Positions 20,691-30,711 of a DNA stretch of 36,814 bases are shown here, in pieces (position 1 is the stretch's first letter; every line of letters starts with the position of its first letter). A program made the position numbers and the translations under genes. The DNA is from Salinivibrio socompensis S35 (GTDB lineage Bacteria; Pseudomonadota; Gammaproteobacteria; Enterobacterales; Vibrionaceae). Location of the stretch: NCBI RefSeq assembly GCF_000513715.1, contig NZ_AQOD01000030.1, positions 6,684 through 43,497 on the forward strand, in the 5' to 3' direction. The notes under the pieces are model-generated. The model was not told the DNA's origin and searched no databases. It was given only the letters and a program-made list of their open reading frames with translations.

Positions 20691-22985
20691 TGGAAAGCCT
20701 CATTGAGCAAATTAAACACGGTCAGATCTGGGATTTTCACGGTGGCATTCATCCCCCCGAGCACAAAACCCAGTCCAACCAAGGCGCGATTCTCGAGCGT
20801 ATACTGCCGACTGAACTGGTTATTCCTTTAAAACAACATATTGGCAGTAAAGGAAAGCTACTCATCAGCCAAGGCGATCAGGTCTTTGCCGGGCAAGCAA
20901 TTACTGAAACCGACATTCAACAATGTGTGCCAGTGCATGCCCCCACTTCAGGCACCGTGATTGCAATTGAAGATAGAACCATCGCCCATCCTTCGGGATT
21001 ATCCGATCGTTGTGTGGTGATTCAACCTGACGGTAACGATAATTGGGGCGCAAAACCGGCCTTTACTGAGTATCTCACCCAAACACCTGAACGCCTGATT
21101 GATCACATTCGCGCCATGGGCATTGCGGGAATGGGGGGAGCCGGTTTCCCTACCGCCCGCAAACTACAAACTGGCCTGGCACGAACCGAGATACTGATCA
21201 TCAACGCCGCCGAGTGTGAGCCTTATATCACCGCCGACGATCGCTTGATGCAAGATTGCGCCGATGAAATCGTCGCGGGCATCCAAATTCTCAACCACAT
21301 TGTTAAGCCAAAACTGGCGGTGATTGGTATTGAAGATAACAAGCCCGAGGCGATTGCTGCGTTAAACGCCGCCGTTGAGGATGACATCCTCATTCAAGTG
21401 GTGCCGACTAAATATCCATCAGGGGGTGAAAAACAGCTACATCCAACTGATCACGGGAAAAGAGGTACCGGCCAAAGCCTTTCCAGCTAGCATCGGCGTG
21501 TTGATGCAGAATATTGGTACCACGTATGCGATTAAACGCGCCGTGCTAGACGGTGAACCGCTTATTAAGCGCGTGGTAACCCTGACCGGAAAAACGCTCA
21601 AAACCCAACAAAACCGCTGGGCACTGTTGGGCACGCCGATTGGCGAATTATTATCGCAACACGGTTATAAAGCGGATAAAAAACAGCCGCGGGTCATTAT
21701 TGGCGGCCCGATGATGGGCTTTACCGTTCCCCATGCGCAAGTGCCGATTACCAAGACCACTAACTGTGTATTGGTACCGACGCGTAAAGAAATTGCGCCT
21801 GCAAAGCAAGAAATGGCCTGTATTCGTTGCAGTGCCTGTGCCGATGTATGCCCCGCGCATCTTCTCCCGCAGCAGCTGCAGTGGTACGCCAAAGATCAAG
21901 ATTATGACAAGTGCCAAGATTACGATCTATTCGATTGTATCGAGTGTGGCGCCTGTGCTTATGTCTGCCCCAGCGAGATTCCGCTGGTTCAATATTACCG
22001 TCAAGCTAAAGCCGAAATCCGCGAGATTGAAGCAGAAAAAGAGGCGGCCGAACGGGCGCGCCAACGCTTTGAAGCCAAAAAGGCGCGGATGGAACGAGAA
22101 AAGCAAGAGCGAGAAGAAAAACACCGCAAAGCGGCAGAACGTCGCAAACAAACGGCACAACAAAATGCCGGCTCTGGCGATGCGTTAAATGCGGCAGTTG
22201 AGCGGGTGAAGGCGAAAAAAGCGGCGCAATCGGCGGATAAGGACGTGAAACCCGCAGTCGCCGCGGCAATTGCACGCGCAAAAGCCAAGCAAGCCGAGGC
22301 GGCGAAAACCGGCAGTGATGAGCCAGATAACAGTGAAATGATGAAGTTGCGTGAAGAACGCAAACAGCAAGCCCGAGCGCGCAAAGCGGCGAAAGAGGCA
22401 CAGAAACCGGCGCAAGCTACAGCGTCCAAGGCGGCATCAGAAAACACTGACAGCCAAGATGATAAAAAAGACGCCGTAGCCGCTGCCATTGCCCGTGCTA
22501 AGGCCCGTAAAGCCGCGCAGCAAGGCGAATCAAGCTCTGATTCATCGGCTCCGGCTGAAAGCCAAACAGCAACAGCCAACGAAACGTCAGACACTGCCGA
22601 GGCCAGCGACAAAAAAGCCGCCGTAGCGGCTGCCGTCGCCCGTGCCAAAGCGCGTAAAGCCGCGCAGCAAGACGATGCCAAGACTGAACCGGCATCCGAT
22701 GCCGAGACACCACCTGCATCAACAAGCAACGCGTCTACGGATGACCCTGCCAGCGACAAAAAAGCCGCTGTCGCCGCTGCGGTTGCCCGTGCTAAGGCGC
22801 GTAAAGCCGCGCAGCAAGACGATGCCAAGACTGAACCGGCATCTGGTGCCGAGATGCCACCTGCATCAACAAGCAACGCGTCTGCGGATGACCCGGCCAG
22901 CGACAAAAAAGCCGCTGTCGCCGCTGCGGTTGCCCGTGCCAAAGCGCGCAAAGCCGCTCAACAAAAACAAGATAATAAGGAATAA
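20690..22985 (+). CDS. rsxC: electron transport complex subunit RsxC/RnfC (one frameshift, long repeat tail)
   Basis: RsxC is the NADH/FMN-binding peripheral subunit. The start [11 protein letters not shown] (20690) overlaps the rsxB stop. [13 protein letters not shown] and [13 protein letters not shown] give the NuoF-like fold, and two 4Fe-4S motifs are visible: [12 protein letters not shown] and [12 protein letters not shown]. The frame changes at about 21439: one extra A (CAGCTCATCC to CAGCTACATCC) best explains it, because removing it gives [14 protein letters not shown] as in the family. After about residue 445 comes a long Ala/Lys/Arg/Glu tail, with a coiled-coil part and then tandem units built on [19 protein letters not shown]. 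The tail is variable in gammaproteobacteria. Confidence 0.92.
22604..22970 (+). repeat. 147-bp tandem repeats in the rsxC tail
   Basis: The sequence CAGCGACAAAAAAGCC recurs at 22604, 22751 and 22898, an exact 147-base (49-residue) period, with two full units and one partial one. The full units are highly similar, differing at scattered, mostly synonymous positions. An earlier, more diverged unit lies around 22450-22520. Copy number may vary between strains. Confidence 0.85.
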
Positions 22986-22990
22986 CCAAC

Positions 22991-24070
22991 GTGGCGTTTT
23001 TCATTGCAAGTTCACCACACGCCCACAATAAGCGCTCCACCAGCTATATTATGCTGACCGTTCTCCTGTGCGCATTACCAGGGCTCGCGGCGCAGTGGTA
23101 TTTCTTTGGTTGGGGCGTATTGATCCAGTTAACACTCGCCGTTTTCACGGCCTGGACAACAGAAGCCCTGGTGATGCGATTACGTCGCCGTCCGGTGATG
23201 GCTTATTTGCGTGATAACAGCGCACTACTAACGGCGTTCCTTTTGGCTGTCGCGATTCCCCCCATGGCACCTTGGTGGGTGATCGTGATTGGTACCGCGT
23301 TCTCGATTATTGTTGCCAAGCATATCTATGGTGGACTGGGACAAAACCTGTTTAACCCCGCCATGGTCGGCTATGTGGTCTTGTTGATCGCATTTCCAGT
23401 ACAAATGACCACCTGGCTGCCGCCCGAAAGCCTCGCCACCCATGCATTAACCTTCAGTGACACCTTAACAGCAATTTTCAGTGGCTACACGTTGGACGGC
23501 TTTAGTGTCAACCAACTCCGGATGACCGTCGATGGTGCGACCATGGCCACGCCACTGGACACCATAAAAACCGCATTAGCCGGTGGGCAAACCGTTAGTG
23601 AAGCCTTGCAACAGCCTGTCTTTTCTGCCGTTGGTGGCAAAGGCTGGGCCTGGGTGAATACGCTGTACCTACTCGGTGGTTTGGTGTTGATTCAACGCGG
23701 TGTGATCAACTGGCATATTCCAGTTGCGGTTCTCGCCGCCTTGTTGGTCTGCTCACTATTGGGCCACTTGATTGCCCCTGATCAGTTAGCGTCACCGCTG
23801 ATTCATTTACTGTCTGGCGCGACCATGCTGGGGGCATTTTTCATCGCCACCGATCCGGTCTCCGCTTCCACGACGGACAAAGGGCGCTTGTGGTTCGGCG
23901 GCCTCATTGGGATGTTGGTGTACTTGATCCGTACTTGGGGTGGCTACCCCGACGGTGTCGCGTTTGCAGTGATTATCGCTAACTTATGCGTGCCTTTGAT
24001 TGATTACTACACCAAACCGAGAACTTACGGCCATGCCAATAAGCGGGCAGAGAAGAAGTCACAGTCATGA
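22991..24070 (+). CDS. rsxD: electron transport complex subunit RsxD/RnfD
   Basis: RsxD is an integral membrane subunit with covalently bound FMN. It has 359 residues and starts at GTG 22991 (AAGGA upstream), five bases after rsxC. Family blocks [36 protein letters not shown] and [19 protein letters not shown] are present, as is the FMN-attachment threonine region [15 protein letters not shown]. The end [14 protein letters not shown] is typical. The stop overlaps the rsxG start by four bases. Confidence 0.96.
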   Translation: MAFFIASSPHAHNKRSTSYIMLTVLLCALPGLAAQWYFFGWGVLIQLTLAVFTAWTTEALVMRLRRRPVMAYLRDNSALLTAFLLAVAIPPMAPWWVIVIGTAFSIIVAKHIYGGLGQNLFNPAMVGYVVLLIAFPVQMTTWLPPESLATHALTFSDTLTAIFSGYTLDGFSVNQLRMTVDGATMATPLDTIKTALAGGQTVSEALQQPVFSAVGGKGWAWVNTLYLLGGLVLIQRGVINWHIPVAVLAALLVCSLLGHLIAPDQLASPLIHLLSGATMLGAFFIATDPVSASTTDKGRLWFGGLIGMLVYLIRTWGGYPDGVAFAVIIANLCVPLIDYYTKPRTYGHANKRAEKKSQS

Positions 24071-24704
24071 TTGAAACAATACGAAAACATGGGGGCATTT
24101 TGGCGGTTGCGGCTCTCTTATCCACCGCATTAGTGGCGGTTACCAATGCGCTTACGGAAGACACGATTAAAGAGCAGCAACAAATTCAGTTATCCAAAGC
24201 GCTCAACCAGGTGATCCCAAAAGCGCGGCATGATAACGCGCTTCACCGCAGCTGCCGCCTGGTGACAAACTCAGACGCACTCGGCACCGACGAGGCGCAG
24301 CCTTTTTATGTAGGGACCTAAACGGCGAAGTCACTACCGTCGCCATTCAAACCATCGCGCCCAATGGCTACAATGGTGCCATTAAAGTGTTGATCGGGAT
24401 GGATGCCACCAGTCATCAAGTACTGGGCGTACGCGTTCTCGAGCACAACGAAACTCCTGGACTGGGTGACAAAGTGAGCTTGCGTGTCTCGGACTGGATA
24501 CGTAGCTTTAGCGGCAAAACCGTCACCAGTAAAGAAAATAAACGCTGGGCAGTCAAAAAAGACGGGGGTCAGTTTGATCAGTTTACCGGCGCCACTATCA
24601 CGCCCCGAGCGGTGGTCACCGCGGTAAAAAAAGCCGCTTGGTTTGTGAGCCAACAACAAGCCGCTTTGGTTAACCAACCTGCTAATTGCGGAGGTACGTC
24701 ATGA
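24067..24704 (+). CDS. rsxG: electron transport complex subunit RsxG/RnfG (one frameshift)
   Basis: RsxG is a membrane-anchored, periplasmic FMN-binding subunit. An N-terminal helix ([21 protein letters not shown]) precedes the FMN-binding domain, and the covalent FMN site is T in [13 protein letters not shown]. The first frame ends at 24321; homology continues in the next frame from [21 protein letters not shown]. Restoring one G in the run near 24314 (GGGG to GGG) joins them. The start overlaps rsxD (ATGA) and the stop overlaps rsxE (ATGA), so real inactivation would disturb coupled translation. Confidence 0.9.
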
Positions 24705-25399
24705 ATAGTGCTCACAAGGAGCTGATGAAAAATGGCTTATGGAGTAACAACCCCGCGTTTGTTCAGCTGCTGGGGTTGTGTCCACTGCTTGCCGTTTCTG
24801 CCACCGTCACCAATGCGCTAGGCCTAGGCATTGCGACCCTAGCTGTGCTAGTAGGCTCTAACTTAATTGTGTCTGTGATCCGAGAATGGGTGCCTAAAGA
24901 AGTGCGAATCCCCATTTTCGTGATGGTGATTGCTTCACTGGTTACCTGTGTGCAATTGGTGATGAATGCGTATGCTTACGGCCTTTATCAATCGCTCGGG
25001 ATCTTTATCCCCTTGATTGTCACCAACTGTATTATTATCGGCCGCGCAGAAGCCTTTGCCTCTAAAAATCCGGTTGGTTTATCCGTTAGTGACGGTTTTT
25101 GGATGGGAACGGGCATGACCGCTGCACTGGTGATACTCGGCGCAATTCGAGAAATTATTGGCAACGGCACCTTGTTTGATGGCGCCGATCTATTACTCGG
25201 TGATTGGGCCTCGGTGCTACGGATTGAAATTTTCCAATTCGACACCAAATTCTTATTGGCGATATTGCCACCCGGGGCGTTTTTAGCGGTGGGGTTTTTG
25301 ATCGCCCTTAAAAATATCATTGATACCCATCTTGCGAGAAAGACAGAATCCGACGAAAAACCAGTGATTGAACGTGCGCGGATCACCGGCAATCAGTGA
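24701..25399 (+). CDS. rsxE: electron transport complex subunit RsxE/RnfE
   Basis: RsxE is an integral membrane subunit paralogous to RsxA. It has 232 residues and starts at MNSAHKELM, overlapping the rsxG stop. [21 protein letters not shown] and [16 protein letters not shown] carry the conserved cysteines. [18 protein letters not shown] and [20 protein letters not shown] are typical. It is last in the rsx operon, with nth 17 bases downstream, as in E. coli and Vibrio. Confidence 0.96.
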   Translation: MNSAHKELMKNGLWSNNPAFVQLLGLCPLLAVSATVTNALGLGIATLAVLVGSNLIVSVIREWVPKEVRIPIFVMVIASLVTCVQLVMNAYAYGLYQSLGIFIPLIVTNCIIIGRAEAFASKNPVGLSVSDGFWMGTGMTAALVILGAIREIIGNGTLFDGADLLLGDWASVLRIEIFQFDTKFLLAILPPGAFLAVGFLIALKNIIDTHLARKTESDEKPVIERARITGNQ

Positions 25400-25416
25400 C
25401 ACGGCAGGATAGGTAA

Positions 25417-26058
25417 ATGAATAAAGAAAAACGACAACAGATTTTGGAGCGGCTGCGAGATAACAATCCAACGCCGCAAACAGAGCTTCATTGGTCTACC
25501 CCTTTCGAGTTGTTGATTGCAGTGTTACTGTCTGCGCAAGCTACCGATGTGAGTGTCAATAAAGCCACTGACAAGCTTTATCCTGTCGCCAATACGCCCG
25601 ACGGGCTGCTGGCATTAGGCGTTGACGGTGTGAAGTCGTATATCAAAAACATCGGCTTGTTTAATTCCAAAGCGGAAAACGTGATTAAAACCTGTCGTGC
25701 GCTGATCGAACAGCACGGTGGTGAGGTGCCAGAGAACCGCGAAGCGCTAGAAGCCTTACCCGGTGTGGGGCGAAAAACCGCCAATGTCGTGCTTAACACT
25801 GCATTTGGTTGGCCCACCATCGCCGTGGATACGCATATTTTCCGCGTCTCAAATCGCACCAAGTTCGCGATGGGCAAAAACGTCAATGACGTAGAAGAAA
25901 AACTGAATAAAGTGGTTCCTAAAGCGTTTAAGGTCGATGTGCACCATTGGCTTATTTTGCATGGACGCTATACCTGCCTGGCACGCAAACCTCGCTGTGG
26001 CAGTTGCATCATTGAAGATTTATGTGAATATAAAGATAAAGTCTATCCAGACAGCTAA
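25417..26058 (+). CDS. nth: endonuclease III
   Basis: Nth is a bifunctional DNA glycosylase/AP lyase that removes oxidised pyrimidines. The 213 residues align with E. coli Nth without gaps at the key positions. The helix-hairpin-helix LPGVGRKTANVV holds the catalytic K120, D138 is in IAVDTHIFR, and the 4Fe-4S cluster ligands are C187, C194, C197 and C203. It lies directly behind rsxE and is probably co-transcribed. Confidence 0.97.
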   Translation: MNKEKRQQILERLRDNNPTPQTELHWSTPFELLIAVLLSAQATDVSVNKATDKLYPVANTPDGLLALGVDGVKSYIKNIGLFNSKAENVIKTCRALIEQHGGEVPENREALEALPGVGRKTANVVLNTAFGWPTIAVDTHIFRVSNRTKFAMGKNVNDVEEKLNKVVPKAFKVDVHHWLILHGRYTCLARKPRCGSCIIEDLCEYKDKVYPDS

Positions 26059-26102
26059 CGCGATTTAAGGCGAGCACTGGCAAGAAATAAAGGAGCAACG
26101 TC

Positions 26103-26519
26103 ATGTCTAACGGCAGAATTCTACACACCATGATCCGTGTCGGTGATTTGGATCGCGCGGTGAAGTTTTACACCGACGTAATGGGTATGCGTTTATTACG
26201 CACCAATGAAAACGAGCAATACAAATACAGCTTGGCCTTTGTGGGCTACAGCGACGAGTCTGACGGTGCGGTGATCGAATTAACCTATAACTGGGGCGAA
26301 TCGGAATACGATCACGGCAACGCCTTTGGCCATATTGCCATTGGTGTCGATGATGTTTACGCCACCTGTGAGGCCATTCGTCAAGCCGGCGGTAACATCA
26401 CTCGCGAACCAGGCCCAGTAAAAGGGGGTAGCACCGAGATTGCGTTTGTGACTGACCCTGACGGTTATAAACTGGAGCTGATTCAAAACAAGAGCGCGTC
26501 TGCTGGCTTAAACGGTTAA
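26103..26519 (+). CDS. gloA: lactoylglutathione lyase (glyoxalase I)
   Basis: GloA converts the methylglyoxal-glutathione hemithioacetal to S-lactoylglutathione. The 138 residues form two betaalphabetabetabeta units. The Ni(II)-type metal ligands are H8, E59, H77 and E125, offset by three from E. coli H5, E56, H74 and E122. [19 protein letters not shown] and [13 protein letters not shown] are typical. An AAGGAG ribosome site precedes ATG 26103, and a terminator follows at 26593. Confidence 0.97.
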   Translation: MSNGRILHTMIRVGDLDRAVKFYTDVMGMRLLRTNENEQYKYSLAFVGYSDESDGAVIELTYNWGESEYDHGNAFGHIAIGVDDVYATCEAIRQAGGNITREPGPVKGGSTEIAFVTDPDGYKLELIQNKSASAGLNG

Positions 26520-26592
26520 CTGACACCTGCTCATGAAGGTCACACGCTTAACAAGGCAACCTTGATGATGGCGACAAAGCCAAGACGACAAA

Positions 26593-26618
26593 GCCCTGCT
26601 TTAAAGGCAGGGTTTTTT
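26593..26618 (+). terminator. terminator after gloA
   Basis: CCCTGC pairs with GCAGGG across a short AT-rich loop, and six T follow. Confidence 0.8.
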
Positions 26619-26713
26619 GTTTCTGTCTTTTTTATCACTGGCGCTCAATGCCAAGGGTTGCTCTACGTTTATCATCCCTCGCTAAGCGTCTAGCGCTGAG
26701 TGTTGGCTGTGCT

Positions 26714-27640
26714 TTAGAGCAAGGTCCTGCCTAGCGAGATCACCACACGACGGTTTTTACTCCGGCCAATAGGGTCTTCGTTATCGGCGACCGGTCGGCG
26801 CTCGCCATAGGCTTCAACCGTGATCCTGTCCTCAGGCAAGCCCAAAGACGTAAAATAGTCACGTAACTTCTTAGCCCGTCGCTCCGACATTTGTTGATTA
26901 GCAGCGCGCGTACCGCGTGCATCGGAATAGGTGGCGACCAGGATCAAATCAATATCATCGCTATAGCGCACAAATTCCGCAATTTGGGTTAAGCGTTGGC
27001 GGCTCGCTTTAGTGAGCTCATCGCTATTGTCTTGATAGCGCAACACGGTAAAGGAAATGTCCTCAAACGCGTAAGGTAATAAGGTGTTTAAGCAGCGGCT
27101 AAATTCTTGGTACGGTGCGCCAAACGCTACCGCAGACAATGCCACATCAACCTGACGCTGTTGGCGTCGCCAATCTTGAAAACTAAAGGTAGGAAAACGA
27201 CCTTCTTCCAATTCGCTTAACATCGACCACGCGGTTTGACCGCCGACATAACCATCAAACTGTTGGAAAAACTTAAGCTGGTCCATATATCGGGCCGGTT
27301 CACCGGGCATCCAATCGGCCGGCATGGATAGCAACGACACCGGCGCCGTCTCTCCCATAGGACGTTGCATCTCCAACGAGAAATCTAAATTCATGTCTTT
27401 ACTGGCACGTGAGGTAAAAGACGCAAGGCCATACCCGGGAATCGTATGCTGTAAACGGCATTCGATTGGCGTATCGATGGTCACCGTCCAGTTTGATTCG
27501 CCAAGCGATGCCACATATTGCTTGTTTGCATAAAGCGTATTTGCGTAAACATTACCCGCGCTAAAAAGCCCCACGGTGAGGGCCAGCGCGCCCGGCAACA
27601 GGGTGTGTATCAGGCATGGCTTAAAAAGGCGAGACGCCAT
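26714..27640 (-). CDS. motY: sodium-type flagellar motor protein MotY
   Basis: MotY forms the T ring around the rod of the Na+-driven polar flagellum and helps assemble the PomAB stators. The start MASRLFKPCLIHTLLPG (ATG 27640, GGAG upstream) gives 308 residues. A signal peptide (cleavage near NVYA) is followed by the MotY N-terminal domain, with blocks TPIECRLQHTIPGYG, KTAWTLLSELE-like QTAWSMLSELEEG and LLPYAFEDISFTVLRY. A C-terminal OmpA-type peptidoglycan-binding domain contains MSERRAKKLRDYF and GRSKNRRVV. A good sigma-28 promoter lies upstream, and rnt is divergent, as in Vibrio. It implies a Na+-driven polar flagellum. Confidence 0.93.
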   Translation of the reverse strand: MASRLFKPCLIHTLLPGALALTVGLFSAGNVYANTLYANKQYVASLGESNWTVTIDTPIECRLQHTIPGYGLASFTSRASKDMNLDFSLEMQRPMGETAPVSLLSMPADWMPGEPARYMDQLKFFQQFDGYVGGQTAWSMLSELEEGRFPTFSFQDWRRQQRQVDVALSAVAFGAPYQEFSRCLNTLLPYAFEDISFTVLRYQDNSDELTKASRQRLTQIAEFVRYSDDIDLILVATYSDARGTRAANQQMSERRAKKLRDYFTSLGLPEDRITVEAYGERRPVADNEDPIGRSKNRRVVISLGRTLL

Positions 27641-27764
27641 TCTGGACTCCGAACTTCGCATGATTCTCTACACAGGCTTTATGATCGTTGGGTTTGCATC
27701 TTTGTATACCCAAAGAGGAGGCGAGCCGCGAGAGACGGTTTAACCAATAAGAGTAACTATAAAG

Positions 27765-27791
27765 GTATCGACGGGCAAGATGGTGACTTTA
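27765..27791 (-). promoter_or_regulatory. sigma-28 (FliA) promoter of motY
   Basis: On the minus strand TAAAGTCA, then exactly 11 bases, then GTCGATAC match the FliA consensus TAAAGTTT-N11-GCCGATAA. It lies about 125 bases upstream of the motY ATG, so motY is probably expressed with the late flagellar class. Confidence 0.75.
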
Positions 27792-27850
27792 GCTTATCGT
27801 GCGGATTTGCGATAATCTCGCTCTGATTATTCTTAGTAAAGTGACATTGC

Positions 27851-28534
27851 ATGAGCCAAGAAAGCGATCTAAACAGCCTTAAGGCCCGATTCCGTGGCTA
27901 CTTTCCCGTTGTTGTTGATGTGGAGACAGCCGGGTTCAACGCCAATACCGACGCATTACTCGAAATTTGCGCGGTGACCCTAAAAATGGACGAGCAAGGC
28001 TGGCTATCGCCAGACAAAAAGCTGCACTTTCATGTCACGCCTTTCGAAGGCGCTAACCTAGAGCCAGCGGCCCTTGAGTTTACCGGCATTCGTGACCCCT
28101 ACAGCCCCCTGCGTGGTGCAGTGGATGAGGGCGAAGCCTTGCGGGAAATCTTTAAGCTGATCCGTAAAGAGCAAAAAGCGGCAGAATGTCAGCGCACCAT
28201 TATGGTCGCGCACAATGCCAATTTTGATCACAGCTTTGTGATGGCCGCTGCTGAACGCGCGAAGCTAAAGCGTAACCCCTTCCACCCTTTTGCCACCTTT
28301 GATACAGCCGCCCTAAGCGGCTTAGCACTCGGGCAAACCGTGCTAGCCAAAGCTTGCAAAACCGCTGATATTGCTTTTGATAACAAAGAAGCTCATAGCG
28401 CCCTTTACGATACCGAGCGTACCGCCGAGCTGTTTTGCGAAATTGTTAATCGTTGGAAGCGCCTAGGCGGCTGGCCTTTGCCCTCTGCGCCTGATGCACA
28501 GGAAGAGACGCCCGAATCAAATCCGAGCGCGTAA
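27851..28534 (+). CDS. rnt: ribonuclease T
   Basis: RNase T is a DEDDh 3'-to-5' exonuclease that trims tRNA and other stable RNA ends. The 227 residues are very close to E. coli RNase T. The catalytic residues are D23 and E25 (VVDVETAGF), the second aspartate in [10 protein letters not shown], and H182 and D187 ([14 protein letters not shown]). The C-terminal tail [17 protein letters not shown] is longer than in E. coli. It is divergent from motY. Confidence 0.97.
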   Translation: MSQESDLNSLKARFRGYFPVVVDVETAGFNANTDALLEICAVTLKMDEQGWLSPDKKLHFHVTPFEGANLEPAALEFTGIRDPYSPLRGAVDEGEALREIFKLIRKEQKAAECQRTIMVAHNANFDHSFVMAAAERAKLKRNPFHPFATFDTAALSGLALGQTVLAKACKTADIAFDNKEAHSALYDTERTAELFCEIVNRWKRLGGWPLPSAPDAQEETPESNPSA

Positions 28535-29028
28535 GCCTCCCACGCTTTTCCGTTTGATTGTTTCTTTCCGATTATGGCATTCATCAGGGTGCCATAACCG
28601 GCGTGTTCTCGCCGTTTTTCGCTCAACATGCGTGGACGACCCACAATAAACGCACGCTTTAATTGTTAACAACTTGTTTGTTGTCACATTTTTACGATCT
28701 TATTTTTACCTCGACGTAACCCGAATATTAACCACGATTAAACAGGCAAGTCAGAAGATTCATCAATTAATATGGCGCCAAAGAGGGACTGATGTGCCTA
28801 TTTGGCTCGCTAGAGTATTTGCTTAAAACAATCAATAGAAACATATATCACCTAAGCAGATAACACCCTGCATTGTCTCCTTTAAAACCTACCTTTAACA
28901 AATGCGAAACAGGTGCCACTATTAAACCTGTAGAACATCCGACCACTTCTCTCGCCCACGTAAGATGGGCTTTGAAGCGGCGGCCCCAAAGAACAAGAAG
29001 CTTAATTAACATAGGAGTGAGGCGCGTT
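28535..29028. other. intergenic region between rnt and fadL
   Basis: After the rnt terminators the AT-rich remainder probably holds the fadL promoter. A palindrome TTGTTAACAA lies near 28656, and an inverted repeat ACAGGT/ACCTGT at 28909-28931. I see no convincing FadR or CRP operator and no gene. Confidence 0.45.
28572..28619 (+). terminator. double hairpin terminator after rnt
   Basis: TTATGGCA/TGCCATAA (28572-28597) is followed at once by CGGCG/CGCCG with five T (28599-28619). The second hairpin is the Rho-independent terminator; the first may protect the 3' end. Confidence 0.7.
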
Positions 29029-30305
29029 ATGTCATCACTATTTAAGAAATCGCTAGTGGCAACCAGTTTATCTTTGTTAGCCGTGCAAGCACACAGTGCC
29101 GGCTTTCAAGTATCAGAAACCTCGGTATCCGGTTTGGGGCGTGCTTTTGCCGGTGAAGCCGCTATCGCAGATAATGCCGCCGTCGGCGCACGCAACGCCG
29201 CTGCCCTAACCCGTTTTAACACCACCGCGTTCTCGGGCGGCTTAACCATTATTGACCCAGAAGTGCATGCAGATGTTGAAAGTGCCAGTAACGGTGCTGT
29301 TCCAAAATCTCAGTTAGAGGCTTTGGGCTTATCAACAGAAGAAAAAGATCTCGCTCCCACCGAATATGTCCCTAATTTCCATTTGATCCAACCGATTGAT
29401 GATCGGTTGGCAGTGGCTTTTCAGCCTTCTCTAATTTCGGTTTATCTACCGAATACTCTAAAGACTTTGCGGCGGGCGTTGGCGCGGGTGATACCTCTCT
29501 GGTCACCATGAATTTCAACCCTAACATCGCTTATAAACTCAATGATCAATGGAGTATCGGTGCAGGTATCAGTGCGATCTATGCCGATGCTGAATTGAAC
29601 CGTTTTGCTGGGGCTGGAGCTGGAACAGCGCAACTTCCAGGGACAAGTGCACCTTCGGATCGCGTGGCTCACCTTAAAGGCGATGGCTGGGGCTTTGGCT
29701 GGAACTTAGGAGCGCTCTGGGAAATAGACGAGGATAACCGTCTTGGCCTTTCTTACCGTTCACAAACAGATGTAACGCTGGATGGCGATTATCAAGGGCT
29801 CTCATCAACAAACCAAACCGTTGACGGTGAGTTAAAGCTAAGTCTTCCTGAGATTATTGAGTTCTCGGGTTTCCACCAACTGAATCAACAAATCGCTTTA
29901 CACTATAGCGCGATGCACATTGGTTGGGACACGTTCAAAGAGCTCAAAGCAACCAGTAAGCAATGCAATAACGGCGTATGTTTACAAAAAGACGAAAACT
30001 GGAACAATAGCTGGCGTTATGCGCTCGGTGCTACTTATACCATGGATCGACACTGGGCGTTCCGTGCCGGTTATGCCTATGATGAAAGCCCGGTTGATGC
30101 GAAAGACCGTACGCTAAGCATTCCGGATTCTGATCGTCAATGGTGGAGCTTAGGCACGACTTATACCGCCAATGAAAACCTCTCTGTGGATGCCGGCTTT
30201 GCCTTCCTTGACGGTGATCAAGTCGACGGTACCGAAGATGGATTTGCGTTCTCAGCCGGTGGTGATGCTTACATCTACGGTTTGCAGCTGAACTACTTGT
30301 TCTAA
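29029..30305 (+). CDS. fadL: outer-membrane long-chain fatty acid transporter FadL (one frameshift)
   Basis: FadL is an outer-membrane beta-barrel that takes up long-chain fatty acids. The start is ATG 29029 with AGGAG upstream. A signal peptide (cleavage after AHSA) exposes AGFQVSETSVSGLGRAFAGEA, the family N-terminal plug. The usual NPA turn reads NAA here (ARNAAALTRF). The frame breaks near 29427, where CCTTTC seems to have become CCTTC. Restoring it gives QPFSNFGLSTEYSKDF, and reading continues as a barrel ending YIYGLQLNYLF, with the terminal aromatic required for barrel insertion. A terminator follows at 30333. Confidence 0.9.
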
Positions 30306-30332
30306 TCTCTGCGGCTTAGCCATAACCCAATC

Positions 30333-30360
30333 AGCCGGCCAATTAAGGCCGGCTTTTTTT
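30333..30360 (+). terminator. terminator of fadL
   Basis: AGCCGGCC pairs perfectly with GGCCGGCT around AATTAA, and seven T follow. Confidence 0.9.
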
Positions 30361-30711
30361 GATCTAGAGGCTGATTTTCACCATTAGCAGCGATTGCTGG
30401 CTGCTAAGCAGGCCCTATGCGCCAAGGATGGCGCGGCGGAGCCCCAGGGATGGGTTCACGGCGTGCATGCGTGTAGTCTGCGATTGCTTTCCCCTATCCG
30501 TTACACCACCCGCATTTCCAGTGCCCCTTTTTGCCTACTTTACTCGTCGCGGCTTTCAGCAAGACCGACAAGCATGAAAGAAAGTAACTAAAAAAACCGA
30601 TTTCCCCTCGACACAGCGAAAATTTGCGCAAACTGGGTAGCTTAATTACAAAACCATAGATAACCCCTGCGGCGACGCTGCAGTGATAACCCTTATAACA
30701 GGAACGTTTCC
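30361..30711. other. intergenic region between fadL and the antiporter gene
   Basis: It contains the second dispersed repeat (30419-30465), and otherwise an untranslated leader of about 200 bases before the antiporter start at 30712. No gene is recognised. Confidence 0.5.
30419..30465 (-). repeat. dispersed palindromic repeat, copy 2
   Basis: The reverse complement starts CACGCCGTGAACCCATCCCT and ends CCATCCTTGGCGC. It matches 114-161 except for two substitutions and one missing base. It lies just after the fadL terminator. Confidence 0.7.

Noticed and set aside
22001-22951. 316-codon open frame antisense to rsxC
   Set aside because: It is a mirror of the repetitive Ala/Lys codons of the rsxC tail, has low-complexity Ala/Ser/Leu content, no ribosome site and no family resemblance.
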